Shown piece by piece: positions 1 to 14,800 of a DNA stretch of 64,000 nt. The notes beneath the pieces are model-generated. The model made no database searches. It saw only the letters and a program-made list of their open reading frames with translations, and was not told the origin of the DNA. The stretch lies in contig NW_019776015.1 of the NCBI RefSeq assembly GCF_001039355.2, forward strand, positions 31,738-95,737, in the 5' to 3' direction. Both the position numbers and the translations under genes were made by a program. This stretch comes from Lingula anatina. Taxonomy: Eukaryota > Brachiopoda > Lingulata > Lingulida > Lingulidae. The first letter of the stretch is position 1. The number at the start of each line of letters is the position of its first letter.

Positions 1-30
<30 letters not shown>
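1..30. repeat. (TA)n microsatellite at window edge
   Basis: The first 30 bases are pure TA dinucleotides. The tract is cut by the window boundary, so its full length is unknown. Confidence 0.95.
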
Positions 31-32
<2 letters not shown>

Positions 33-590
33 GTATATATCACTTGGATTACATACCAAGAAGATGCAACATCAGTATTATCATAATGTATAAAGGTTAC
101 CAGTTGATAGACACTGAAAGTCCAGAAGTAGATACAGTAATTAGTATGATATAAAGCATTGGTACATTTTGTGGCGATGGGTACCTTTAGTACAGTCACC
201 AAACTAATCTTTCCAGGTCATTTCATCTCCACAGGTCTTGTATGTGGGCAAATACTGTAGGTTCACTACTGTTACAAAGGATGTTTTCCCTCAGGAAAGG
301 GATGGAAATTTATTGTTCTGCCTTTTCAGGTGTCAAAGTTACAAGAAAAATGCATAAAGTGGTTTTTAAAAAATTTTTCTGCTAGCTATAGGATTTCAAT
401 ACAGTTACTGAAGCCATTTTGTATTGCAAACTATGGAGGAAAGTGCATTTGATCTTGTTATAAGAAATAATTGTATTTTCTTGCCAAAATGTCATGTGCA
501 GGAAATGAATCAGAAATTGCAGTTGATTTTTATAACATTTTTCCACAGCTATGAACACCTAATACAGTAATGCCTGTTCTGTAATTCCAG

Positions 591-1214
591 ATGTCGAACC
601 CCAAATATGAGAGACAGGTGGATGACGAGGAAGGCTCCGGGTCGAGCGCCAGTCCGACAGACACTCCCATGGGGGAAAGCAACGCACATGATGGACACAC
701 GCGATTTCCAACGCTACACTACAAGGCGGGCTACGCCATCTGTGGACGTTTCACGCGACTGGAGCAGTTCCTGGGTCTGCTGAGTATATTCCTGGCGCTA
801 CTCGTTATAATATTCATCTCTATATTGGCATCGCGCCATGATGAGCGGGCACCCTCGCCGCGAGTTGTACCACCTGTCACCACTCCCCCAGGTATGGTGG
901 TTTTTATTTCTGGAGTACTTTGTTTTATAAGAGGATGTTATATTGTTTGAATTTTGTTTCAAATTGAAAAAGAAAATTAGTTCTTAAAATTCTTCTCATC
1001 TTAATACATGTCTTTATTTCTAGATATGTATACAGAAATCATTCATTTTAAAATGAAGCTGTCCAAAAATACATTTTTTCCATATTAAACAAATTTGCCA
1101 AAGTTGATTGCATGAGATCATGCAGAGGCTTGCTACTTGTTCTCTGCATCATGATTTGCAATAAGAGAGCCAAAATGGACCATAAAACTCTCTCTCTCTC
1201 TCTCTCATCACTCC

Positions 1215-1245
<31 letters not shown>

Positions 1246-2844
1246 ACACACACACTACAGAAAATGCCTCCTAAAAGGCAACCTGCAGTAATTGATGAAT
1301 CACTATAAGAATATTGCACTGAAGTTGAGACCCTCTGGCACATCACTGAGGTTGACTGCGGAATATTGATGACATCATCACCAGCAACAGTGCTGCAACA
1401 CATATTTACACTTCATGCTAACATTGACGCCAGATTGATGAGGTGGAAAATGGGACTAATGTGAAAAAAATTAGGATTTGAAAACAGCTTTTTATTAGTT
1501 TTTTGTGTGTGTTATTGGGTCCATAGTCATTGACATCAACTTGCAATGATTAGGTGATTTGGTCAAGTATGAATAAAGATGATCAGTTTTAACTTGGACT
1601 ATGCAAATGAAGAATCTATTATTAATTGGCATTTGTTGTCTTTTGTGGTATTTATGGAATGTTTTATAGATTTTGCATTAGTTCTGTAGCAGACGCAGGT
1701 GGCATCTAGAAAGGAGAAGAATGTTCAGATTAAAGGGGGGGGATGCATGGCCATTATTCATGGGGTAATCTGTCAAATCCCCCTGAATTTTGTAACTTAC
1801 TTGATAAGATGTGATATGCAACACTATAAGCAGCCTGCCTTTGTCATTTCCAGCCAGAGTTTCAGAGATTGCTGGAAATTCATCTCTGTTGGTGGCTGCT
1901 GTTTTCAGTGAATGCTGGAATGATGCTAGTGGAAGCATGTTTCCAATACTTTCTGAAACCATATGTGGTTAAAACAGGCCATCCTTGGACATTGCTTGAC
2001 TTAAATTTTTGCTCACAAATTGGCAGCTTTCTTGAAAAATGCTCAATGTCTTAGAAGTAGCAACCAAGCTACTAGTAATTTGACTTCTCTATGCAGCTGT
2101 AAGGAGGGATTTTCTTTTATAAAAGTTTACAGGAAAGATTGCAGGGTAGGCGTTGTGACAACTTATCTAGTTCTATGGAACCCAGTGTGATCAAACCAGC
2201 GCATCCTTAGGCTTTGTTTGACTTAAATTAGTGGACAGAAATTGTTGTTGCAATATTTTAAGGAAGCAGACATTCTTGGAAAGGAACAATCTTGTTTGAC
2301 GTCAGTTGGTAATTGTGAAGCCAAGAGGGAACTTAGGAATAATACTTATCACAAAGGCTGTGTATTTATTGGAATATGTTCAGCATGATTTAATTATATC
2401 CTTCTCAGTAATCCTTTGTTAGCTTTTCCTTAAATTGTTATATAACGTTTAAATAGTAAGTTGGCTTTTTGCCAAAGGGACAATTTTATGAATGTCTAAA
2501 AATGTAAAATTTTGAAAACCTTGATCATAAAGGTGGTCATGACTCTAGGTTAAGGAATTTTGGGTCAGTTTTACATAAAAACCTAGGCCAAAATTTGTTC
2601 TTGGCCCTAATACCAAAAATTCTGTACATGATTTTTTAAAAAGCCACTGTTTTTTGTAGTCTCATGTCTCATGATAGTTGATACTGTTTATGGTAGAGAA
2701 ATGCTGTAAAACTACGTAATTGGGATTGCACTCAAGGCAGAACAAATCTTATTGAATATGGATGTGTTCATTTACACAGTGTTTCCTGCTGTAGGGAGTT
2801 CATGTTTGCAGGGAACTGAATTGTATTTACAACTTATTAGTTCT

Positions 2845-2896
<52 letters not shown>

Positions 2897-5800
2897 ATCT
2901 TTTTAAATTGGAAGATCACTCAAACCTTCCCTCTCTTTCTCTCCCCCCCCCCTCCCCCATCACATTTCTGAAATCCATGAGCTACTCTGGCTTCCTAGGC
3001 CCACAGCCAGCATTTATGAAGGGTGAGTGAGATCAGAAAATGTGGACCTTTTACCATGACACCTTCATGTACCTAGATCAAATTTTACCTAGAATGGACT
3101 TATTTCTCAAAGTAACATGAAAATCTGACTCCTTTAATTATGAAATGTTGACTGGGGAGTCAGATTTTCATCATGACAATCTCACTGTGGAGTTACCCTT
3201 TAGGGGAGTTAGATTTCCATGGTACACCAGCAAAAGAGGCGGTTGCTTCAAACCCCCTTCGAACCCCAGTTTGTTCAACACCTCCCCCCCCCCCCCTCAG
3301 CCCACCCCAGGCTACGGACCTGCTGCCTGTCCAATACAGATTGACCTTTTGGTTTTATTGCCTTCACAAACGCTGGAAAATCTCTGCTTAATCCCTGAAT
3401 AATGCACTCTAGTGGCCAGCTATTGATTTAGGATTTGGTTTAACATTTGTATAGAGGTCATGTTAATGAAATTCATTGCACCAACTGTGACTGTAATAAT
3501 ATTGCTGGAAAGCAGGCAAAAGTGTTGTTAGGATTGTCTGCCCTGGTGCATGTGTAGGCATGTGTGATTTTGTGTGTGTTGTGTACATGTGCATACGTGT
3601 GTGTGTGTGTCAACGCAATATGCTTGTGTGTTCCAGTGTGCATATATGTTCGCATATGCCCATGTAAGCACATGCATATTTGATTAAACTGCCTCCCATT
3701 TCTATACAAAGTGATGAATGACATGTTTCCCAGAATTTTGGTGAATAGAATCTCCCAGGGACTTTTAATGATCTGTATACAACAGTTTTCTGTGAGAGAA
3801 TAAGCCATGTGGAAATCAGATGAAGACTAAAGGCCTTTTGTCTTCAAGTATTGTATCTTAGTGTTCCATCTAAAGTGTTCCATCTAAAGTGTTCAATTTT
3901 GAAAGATTGACAGCTAAATGGTCTGGCTATTATGTTAGAGAAACACCTGAGAAGAACTCTCTCCCTTGACATTGGCCAATTTATAAACATTAGCCGTGTG
4001 AATTCAATGAAACGAAATGAAACTAAAATCCTTTTAGGCAGGTTTTTTGCCAGTATTTTAAAATAGGAGGTTAAAATTCATGTTCCCACTGCCCCAGTGA
4101 TAAAAATCTGCAAAATGGCTGTCCAAATTTGTAAAAGTTGGTTCAAAAGATGACAGGACTGTTGCCTGGCTGTGGACAATAGTGAAGGCATGTAATGACT
4201 TGTGTCACTGTGTCTAGTGACTTCTATAATATATGTCATCTATTCATTGGCTGACAGCAGGTTAGATATCTTAGAGTGTGTAATTGGTTAATCACAAGTG
4301 AAGAGGCACTGAGACAGACAGTATGGACAGGAATGGACAGACATACATCAAATTGCCTAAATTGAATGGTGACAGAGAATTCTGAAAGTCTTAGGGCTAA
4401 TTTTAGATGTAAAGACTTGGAGACACGCTGAGTCAGTCTTGGTGGCACCTCCAGACTTGCTATTGCACATTGTAGTTGATGAGTTTTAGTTGATCAGGTT
4501 CTTAAGAAAGGAAATTACTTTTGCTTGAAGCCAGATGGGAAGGGTTTATTTTTGGATCCACTTAAATTAGCTAGAGCCTTATACAGAAACACTGAGATAA
4601 GATACTTCTTTGTTTTTTAGTTACTGAATGATGCTGATCAGATGGTATGATCACCTTGGCCTTTGCCTTGATCACCTTGACCTTGACCGTGACCACCTTG
4701 ACCCTGATTACCTTCCTATGACCTTTTTAACTTTGCCTCTGAACTTCAATTACAAACCATATGCCCATCAGTTTAGAAACAGAAGAAGGCAGGCATTATT
4801 TTTACCGCAAATTTATTTCTACAAATCACATTGCTATAATTTCATCTGTACAGGAAATTCATTTTTTTTACAACAAAGAATGCCAACTTAAAGCAAAATG
4901 AAAAAAAATTGCAGCAAATATGCATTTATTGGAGTTTTCAAGAAAAAATGTATTGCTGCCAATTTGCAGCCAGTTTGAAAGATCAGTTTAAGTTTGCAGC
5001 AGGCAATGAAGCATTTATATTCTTGCAAATTGGCTGCAAATATTCAAGAAGCTCCTTCTTTCCATAACAGTTTGTAAGAAAACATTCAAGTTCTTGCAAA
5101 TTTGGAAGAACACAACATGCAAGACAGTCTGATGCATACTAGATAATTTTTGCTAAGGGCACTGTTGACCTTAATTGTGGTAGACAAGCAGTCCCATATT
5201 GGCTCTTAAAGTAGGCAGATTATGAAAGTGGCATAAGTATTGATGCAAATTTCCAAGAACAAAAAAATCCCTTGTTGCAAATTTGCAGTAAATTTGCAAG
5301 ACAGTCTGATGCAAACTTGACATTTTTTGCTAAGGGAAGTGATGACCTAGTGGTAGACATGCAGTCCCATTTTGGCTCTAGGAGTAGCACTGTGGAAGAA
5401 AGTGGCATCAATATTGATGGTTTTGAAGCATGAATGAAGCAGGGCCAGTTATCTACTAGTTCATTTACCAGTACACAGAAACTTTTTTCCTGGAATATTC
5501 TTCTAAAAATCACAACAAGAGCATTTTAATGATGATACATGGGGCTAATAACAGTAAAATTACACTAATTTGGTGTGATTAAAAGTAGTTGAATTGTACA
5601 ACAAAATCACTATAGAAGTCAATTCAAACAAATAAAAAGTTTATAACTTTAGATAAAAAACATAAATTATGAGTACCCCGGCATTCAGGAAAAATTTATG
5701 AAAATAATTTATAGTACTTTCAGACTGTGATGTTATAATTTTGCAGACATCTTGAATGATGTCACATTATATATTTTTTTCCTGTCAGCCACAGAAGACA

Positions 5801-8800
5801 AGTGTGTCACTCCAGCATGTGTCACCGTGGCGAGCTCCGTCATCAATGCCATGGATCTCAGCGTGGACCCGTGTGAGGATTTCTACACCTATGTGTGTGG
5901 GGGGTGGATAAAGAAACACCCCATACCCTCAGGCCACTCCCACTGGGGGACATTTGGGGTACTATGGCAACAGAACCAGCTCGCAATGAAAAATGCTTTA
6001 GGTGAGATTGTGGTTTGTAAGGGATAGTATTATTAGTATTGGTTGATAATATTTTAGTGCCAATCCAAAGTTATTTCCTGCTGCCAACCTAGGCTTTGTC
6101 ACATGAACAATGTAACTTTTGTCCAAATCCGTGAAAGTTGCTCTTGGTGAGATCAGTTATGTTGACAATGGTCAATGATATTTGAGAGTATTATTTATGA
6201 GGTGCTGTATATCATTTTAATTTTCAGAGTAGATGCTGAATTTTTTTCCAAATATCATTTCAGATGTAAAAGAAAAGTGTGAGAGTAGAAAAACTTCTAA
6301 AAGTGTAGATTTTGAATGTTTCACATTCCTTCCAAATGTATCATTTCAGACGCACAAGAAAAGTTTGACAGTTTGTCAGAACAAAAAGCCAAAACCTACT
6401 ACCAGTCCTGCATGGACACCAACAAGACAATTGAGAAGTTAGGATCTCAGCCATTGCTTGACCTCCTACATGACCTTGACCTAAATAACCTGACAGCGCA
6501 GACGGACTATAACCGTGTCCTGAATACAGTCCAGGCTTACAATATTGATGTACTGCTGGCTATCTGGGTGGGGGAAGACGAGAGGAATTCTCAACAAAAT
6601 ATCCTTCAGGTTGTTGCTGCTCTAGTACTACAGTATACTATTATAGACTTTGGTTGAGATTAATGGGATGTTTTGCAGTTTGTATGCTGTAGTTCATAAT
6701 ATCAGAATACAGAATATCAAATAATGTAATTTTTTTATTCGTATATTTCAAACATTTTCATTTTTTGCAAGGAAAACTTTTGATTGTCTTTGAAGAAAAC
6801 ACATTTTGAAACTTAACGTAATTATAAATCTTATGGAGATGTCACTGTACAAAGACATATTTTGAAAATTAATGTAGGAAATCGGTTCTGATTCCATTTT
6901 GTGTGGAATTACTGTTGTTGATGTATAATTTTAATGTATTCTTGCAGGTTGATCAGAGCGGCCTGGGGCTCCCTGACAGGGATTATTACCTGAATAAAAC
7001 AATAGAGGAAGACAAGGTATCAATTAGCCCTATATTTATTTATTGTTGTCCCTGTTGTTTTTATTACAATTTTCTTAAAATTTAAAACCTTTTACCTCCC
7101 AGTTCTCCATTGCCTACCTGAAATTTAAAGGACTCTTCACTTATCATTTAAATAATCAAAAATAAAAAATATTTCCATGTGCTAGGTGCTGCGGTTCTTG
7201 TTACAGGCTGACAATATCAGAAAACGATTCATTTTTCCAGGTGCTTTCTGCCATGGATTTTGTCACAGACTGAAACTATAATATTAAAATGAGGTATATT
7301 TTTCAGATGCTTACTGTCATGGTTTGTGTCTTATACTGACAATATTCAAATAAACTCTATTTTCTCAGGTGCTGGGGGCCTACCTGGAGTACATGGGAGA
7401 ACTGGGGTCACTGCTGGGCTGGGACAAGAATGACACTCTGGACATGGGCAGGAAGATTATAGAGTTTGAAACACGGCTGGCAAATGTATGTACTGTATCA
7501 ATGGTGATAGGGATTTGTTGCTAATGTACACATACAGGCATGCATGCTTATGTTCGTACAGGTGCATGATATGCATTCGGACATGCACATGCACACTCAT
7601 ACACATTCACGCACACAGAACAGTAATATTAGACAGTATTTCTGTAAAATGCTAGTCAGTATTTCCCACGAAATCTAAAAGTAGAGACAAGAATTTTTTT
7701 AAGGCACATATCAAATGTGATCATTTACATAAAAAATAACACAATCACACACAGATTTTATTTGATTATAATAATATGACAGAATAAGTGAATTTTGAAA
7801 GTTTCCTTCAGATAACAATTCCAGCAGATGAGAGGAGAGACGAGGAGAAAAACTACCACAAGATGTCACTAGCGGAGCTCCAGCAGCTGGCACCAGTGGT
7901 GAGTGAATGTGAATATAGGCTAATAATTAAAAAGATAGATTTAGAAAGAAATACACCTTAATCTTTAGTTAGTATTAATCCTATTGACTGGATATTTGAA
8001 TAATTGTACACTTTAAGATAATTTCCATTACATATATAAGAATCAACTTTTTATTTGAAATTTTTGCGATAGACTTATAAGTTGTCTAAGTTCTTCAGCT
8101 CCCAATGACCATTGACACAAACTGTGAGGCACACACTATATTGATTTCCCTGCATGCTTTTTTTCTCTCCCAATCAGATCAACTGGCTGGGTTATTTCAA
8201 CACTATATTGAAAGTCAGCAACATCACAGTGACCTCTAGTGAGAAGTTGGTGGTATATGCCCCAGAATTCCTAGGAAACATGTCTGCCCTCGTACTCAAC
8301 ATGACTTCTACAGAGGAGGGAAAAATGTAATGACTTATCTGTTTTGATTTTTTGTTTGTAAGTTACAGTGAATGGGATTAGCTCCAAAACATGTTATCTA
8401 ATCTGGTTTTTTTCCAAAATTTTATCAAAACTTCATTTTAATATCCAAAGATATGCAACTAGCAAATGCATGCTAACTCCACAGGATCTGTTACTGAAAG
8501 CAATCAGATAAACAGACGGACACAGCTCCTCCTGGCATTGAGTAGAATACAGAGACACTGGTTATTATACAAGTATTTTGAAAACAGTGGGAGCCAGTTT
8601 AGTCTGTTTATCTGATTGCATTTAGCGAGTATCCAGTACATTTAGTGTGTATTTTCTTTCAAGGTTGACATACTTCTTGTTGTTGGAGTTGTCAGATAAA
8701 TAAATAATGAAATTGTTTTTTGGCTTACAGGACTCTTCTGCACTATATGAGGTGGCACATTGTCAAGGCGTTCGCACCATATCTGTCCAAGGAGTTTGTT

Positions 8801-11800
8801 ACCATCGAGAAAAACTTTGCACAGGCATTATCAGGTGATTGTTACGTTATAGTAACCATATGTAGCATCTATTAGCAATTTTGTAACATTTTCCATTTTA
8901 GTACATGTTTTTTCCTTGAAAGATTTGCCAGTTATTTGAAACCATGAAATAAATGAAAGATAATAATACCCTATCCTTATTCTTTTGAAGTAAATTGTTA
9001 GGTATTAAAGTAGTAAAATGTTTAGCAAAAGGAGAATATTTTGATATGACCTTTGACCTTTTGACTTTTAAAAAACCAGGTGTTTTTTAATGAATTTGCA
9101 CAGTTAAAAGTTTATAACAGTTCTACATGACCTGTAAGGAGAATTGTCTCTTTCACATCATGGTCATGACATTAAATTTCAGTAAGAAAAGCTAGGGGTG
9201 TTGTTTCATTTGTGTGTAATTATTAATGTAAAATGATAAAATGATCATAATTATCTACATTGAAAATCAATACAAATATTTCATCCAAAACTGTAAAGTT
9301 TAATTGCTTTATTCAATTCACTTACATGATTTACATAGTGAACATATTGAAAATAGGTACTGTGTATTATTTGTAGATAGCTGTTTTTGCTAAGAGCGTT
9401 TTCGGCAAAGTTAGTGTCGCATGTGCTCCATTATGTAGACTTGCCAGGAGGACTTATATTATTGTGACCCTGTTTGATAAACATCGTTATTGTTTACAGT
9501 AAAGATATTGTACTTTTATGTGAGAATTACATAGAGTTTTTTTTTTTTTGTTATGTATTTATGTCATGCACTAAATGTACATTAATTTTCTGTAAAAGTG
9601 TATGAGATGCTGTTTAGTTTATATGATTTAAATCTAATTTGTCAAAACAATTTTATGATATCAATGCATGTTTAGGAATGATAACTTGGATTTTAACTTT
9701 GATTTTGATCATTTAATTTTTGTCCACAGACACTTCTATGTGTCCTTATTTGACCTGATAGATGACACCTTAACCAAATCCTTATTATGTATCATCATAT
9801 CAAGAAACATAGACAATTACTTTCTTACCAAAATTGTCTACTGTGGAAGGACTTCATAATGGCATGTCTATAGTTACATATGAAGCTAGCATAGATTTCC
9901 TGTAAAACAAATAAATTACTGCTACCAGTATCTCCCACAACTTATATGAATTACAATTGCCAAAGGATAAAGCAATTGATTACTCTGTCAGCAAAAGAAA
10001 AAAAAGTTTAAAACTGTATCTTCAAGTTTCTGATCATAAACCTGAACTATTAATCCCTACCTTCATTTTATGTGTCCCCCAGATGATGTAATAATGTATG
10101 CTGCTTCAAGTGTATCTTTAGATACGTGCCTATTATGTTGTATTTTCATGGTTTTCTTCCACTGACATAAAGGCGTAATTTCCTCTTCCCTACCTAGGCT
10201 CGTCAGGCCGGGAGGAGGTATGGCGGTACTGCATTACAGATACCAACGGGAAGCTTGGCTTTGCTTTAGGAGCATTGTTTGTTAAGTCAGAATTCAAAGG
10301 AGATAATAAGGAAAAGGTAAGGCTCTGAAAACTTCTGACTAGCCATTCCCTTTTTGTGTCAGATGATTATGTAAGTTGTGCTAATAATTGTGCTTGATGT
10401 ACCAAACAGTTGTGTTAGTTGTAAAAGATGATTGTGTTAGTTGTACAAGGTGATTGTGCTAGCTGTACCAGATGATTGTGTAAGTTGTTCCAGATTATTG
10501 TGTTGGTTGTGCCAGATAAATGTTCTATTTGAACCTTGTGATTGTGCTAGTTACACCAGGTGATTCATGGCTGTTGTGCCAGAAGATTGTGCTATGTCCA
10601 TCAGATTATTGTAATAGTTGTGTCAGATTGTGAAAGTTGTGCCAGATTGTGCTATTAGTATTTTGTGATTGTGTTTGTTGCATCGGAATATTGTGTTAGT
10701 TGTATTAGATCATCATACAAGATGTACTGGTTAATTGTGTAAGTTGCACAGGATGCTATTGTCAGTTGAGTTGTGTTAGTTGTATCAATTGATTGTGTTA
10801 GTGATGCCAATTGATTGTGTTAGTGATATCAATTGATTGTGTTAGTGATACCAATCAATTGTGTTAGAGATACCAATTGATTGTGTAAGTTGTACCAAAA
10901 AAATTATAAGTATGTGAAATTAGTGTGTTATGAATATAATCTTTTTTCCTTAGCGAGGTAAATTTTACATTTTTCTTTTGTTTTAAAGGAATTTAAATTG
11001 TTTTGAGTCTACTTAAATTAGGATGAACATACACATAACAGTGGTCCCTGCTTATACAGACATGCCTGTTTTAATAGAAGTCCATAGAAGTCTGCTGCTT
11101 AAATCCTCACACCTATTGCTATGTGCAATTGTTGTCAAATGTCATGTTGAATGGAGGGTATTTTTACTAGTAACAGCACTGCAGATATCAAGTTGCTGTT
11201 ATACAGAAACTTGCTTGGCTTGAATGTTTTGGAATGCTGAAAAACTAGTATTTCTGTTTTAAATAAGGCTGCACCCCCATAATCCCTAACTAACATAGAA
11301 GCCAGGACCACTGTTGTGTGAAATACTGAAATGTTAATGTTTTTAGGCAATGTTTTAGAATTACTTTGTACTTGATACAGCTTGAAATAGATGTGAATGT
11401 TGATAGCTGAATTTCTTGGGCTCTAAATTTGATTTTATTTTTATGTAATTTTTTTATAATTTGAATAATCAAAGGATTTTGTTACATGCTTGAAGTTGAT
11501 TATTTTAAGGTGAAATTACAAATTGCTTTTTTTTTGGACCACCCCACTTTGTATTTGTTTTTTGTCAAAACATGTTTTATGTGATGTTTTACCTGATTTT
11601 ATTTCCAAAAACTTTGTTAAAAGCCACACTCTTGGAAATAGTCCAGCCAGAATTAATTGTTTGATAAAACTCGAACATTGATGTTTGTAAGGTGAAAAAG
11701 AAAGAAAGAATGATAGAAACCATAGCATGTAATTCTGTAACACATGCATGTTTGGTTATTGTGGTGGTTTTGACCACAAACAGATATACATAGCTTTGTG

Positions 11801-14800
11801 TGTTAGTGTGGTTTGACATTGGCATGCTATCTCAAGACTGTATCAAGGTTTGGGAGAAACAAATACCATATTCACAGTGGCATGCACGCAGGTACACACG
11901 CACACAAACATGGATCCAACAGAATTAGTGTGCTGCCAAATGAATGTCTCCTGGTGTGAAATTAAGATTAAAAATTGAACATTTCTCTGTTCAGTCTTGG
12001 TTATTTCTAAGATACTGAGATGCATCCATTGTTTTTCAGATATAGTAGTCCTGAACATTTTCTTTTACAAAATTTACAAGCACCTCATGGCTGTACACTT
12101 TTTCTTTGGATTCCACCTTGCAGTATTACAAGCTAGCACCCAACCTTACCAGGGTTAGAAATTTGGGATTAAGTATTAAATTTTGGTGCAGAAAATCCAA
12201 AAACTTCATGATTATTAGTTAACTTTGGTGCCAATAATAAAAAAACTCCATGATCATTGTCTATTTTTATGTTGATCCGTGGCAGTCTTGATCATTACTT
12301 ACCATTTGTTTTTCACCCAGTGTATCACTCTTTGTCAAATATTGGTGGCAGCATGCTGAGAATGGCTGAAATAGCATTGTTCTCCTTGACCAACCTATAA
12401 AGTCAGTATTACCCAACAGTTTGTATTACCATATGTACAAATGATTTTTATCAATTGCTGAGCTTGCAATGTATATTATTGCTCAGGTGAACCATCAGAG
12501 AACACCTGTCAAATTTATAGTCATAGTGACCATAAATTAACCGAATTGTATTTCCAAATGTTGATTCAAAATGAATCCTGTATGTTAAGTCCCTTTCTTG
12601 ATTTCTGTTAATTTCTGTAATTATAGTGGTCATTACTACTGTATGTCTTTGGTTTCATACACTGTCTCGTGTGTTTAAATTGGAGGTTAACAAGTGTGCC
12701 AATACAGGCCTGTAGGCAGGGGGTGGTAGTTGGGGGTGGGTGGATAGAGTTATGGCCAAACACCCTTTTGGCTGGCAAAAAAGTTCTGTTTTAGAATGAA
12801 ATTTCGAACTTGATTCTATGTCAGATTTCAGATTTGGTCAAGGAAAGGTTTTGAAAAATTAACTTTTTTTTTTAGAAAAATACCCCCACATTAAAATTGC
12901 TGGCTACTGGCCTGGCAATGCCAATAAAAGGTACAATGTATCCCGCGAGAGTGAATTTCTAACCCTGTTTCCACACACACAAACACACCCATTGGGTTCG
13001 GTAACTTTTCCTATCCTAGCTTGACGTGTACATTCAGGCCGAGCAAATGATACAAGAAGTGCGGAATGCATTCAAACGAAACCTGCTGAAGTTGACGTGG
13101 ATGGACGAAGAGACAAAAAAGGCCGCCATTGATAAGGTACTTCCTGTGTCATGAATTTTGCATGAGTTATTGATTATGAAGAGCACCAGATAACTATAGT
13201 ATTGTGTGAAAAATAATGTAACCAGAAAGTTATTATGCAGTATTAAAATGGAAAATTAAGGATTAATTTAACTTACAATGATAAATAAGAAATTTTCGCA
13301 GCTCATGCTGCATAGAAATTTTATTCTTGGAATTTTAAGTAAATATTTTTACTGTTACTTATGAAAAACTTGTCAGCTTTTGTTCATATTATGAAGCTAG
13401 TGTCTGAATCATATTCTGTATTGCAGGCAGACGCCATAGTTGATATGATTGGATTTCCCTCCTTCATACTGAACAAGACTGCCCTTGATGAACGCTATGC
13501 TGAGGTGAGACGTGATGACCAGATATTTAAAAAATTTAGATTTTCATCATTTTGTTATTGTTATTAATATTCTAGGTTAAACTTCTGCTGAGTTGCGTAG
13601 TTCAGCACTATGATAAGACGAGACAATATGGTCGCAAAAAAACAGAAGAAATATTGGAAATTTGAGTGTTTTTACATTTTGCTACCAACTTTTCACATTT
13701 AACTGCAACAGTTGATCAACAACTCTTTTAACTAATACTGAACTTGCTCTTTCTCTGATTGGTAAAAAATGAGCCATATGACACACTTGATTTGTGTAAT
13801 ATTCACATAAATGTTTTATCATACTTTCTAATTACTTTTGAATACTTTCTACATGTATACTGGAGAGCTCTATTGTATGAGACAGAAAATAGTGGGAATA
13901 GTCAAAATTATGCAAATATAATTCATAATGTGTGTCTTTCACTGACTGTCGTGACTCACATGTTCACTTTTTTTGTGGAACAACCCAAAGATGTGGGTAT
14001 GTAATCAAGAACACAAATGATATCTCCGCTTAATTTCCACTTGAAATTTCTTGCTGAGAAATGCTTTTGTATTTCAGTTTCCTGTGACAGTGGATGGTTA
14101 CTTCAGTAATAACATTAACTCTGTGAAGTACGCTGTGAAGAGAAATATCGACAAACTGAAAAGGAAACCAGACAAAAACAGGTGAAAAAAAATTTTGAAA
14201 AAAATTACAAGTTTGCTCTCTTTATTTAAAAATAGATTATAAATGTTTATTATCCAGTCATAAAATCACAGAAACATCTTAAAAAATTAATATTAAATTA
14301 TAAATCATTGACAACGGTGATCTTGATAAATTCCAAACTAGCAATTTTCAGTATCAGAAAATTAACATTTCAAGTTTTGATACAAAATATCCTTTGTTTC
14401 TGCTGTCATAGCTGGGACATGACTCCTCCCACTATCAATGCCTACTACTCCCCCACCAAGAATGAGATTGTCTTCCCTGCTGGAATATTACAGGCTCCTT
14501 TCTATGACCAGACCTTTCCCAAGTAAGTGGAGATGGGTGTCAGCTTCATTTATTACCTCTGCCAAGGAAATGATGCTTTTTGCTTTTTTTTTTTTGTTGA
14601 TTTGTTTGCTAACAGCCTAACTCGGGAAGTTATGGATGGATTTTGATATATTTCTCTGAGTAGGGCAGATAGTAATAAAAAATAATATCAAAGTTTTTTC
14701 AACCATGTAAATAACATGAAATAATAAAAATTAATGAAAATAAGTTATAGGCCTAAGTTATTAAAAATGAATTAGATTTAGGTGGTGATCCATTTACTCA

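Larger units (their letters stand above)
892..5788 (+). other. Intron 1 of the ECE-like gene
   Basis: Long non-coding stretch after the membrane-anchor exon. It contains CT/C/CA tracts near 1.2 kb, a GA tract near 2.85 kb, C tracts near 2.95 and 3.28 kb, a GT-rich patch near 3.55-3.62 kb, and duplicated segments at 4.9-5.44 kb. I see no convincing exon; the short open frames are low-complexity or lack family similarity. Confidence 0.7.

Noticed and set aside
4628-4891. Open frame with repeated Asp-His-Leu
   Set aside because: Produced by a short repeated ACCTTGACC-type word in an intron; no domain.
10345-10890. Regularly spaced repeats resembling a CRISPR array
   Set aside because: The units are degenerate and directly tandem without unique spacers of fixed length, and the context is a eukaryotic intron.
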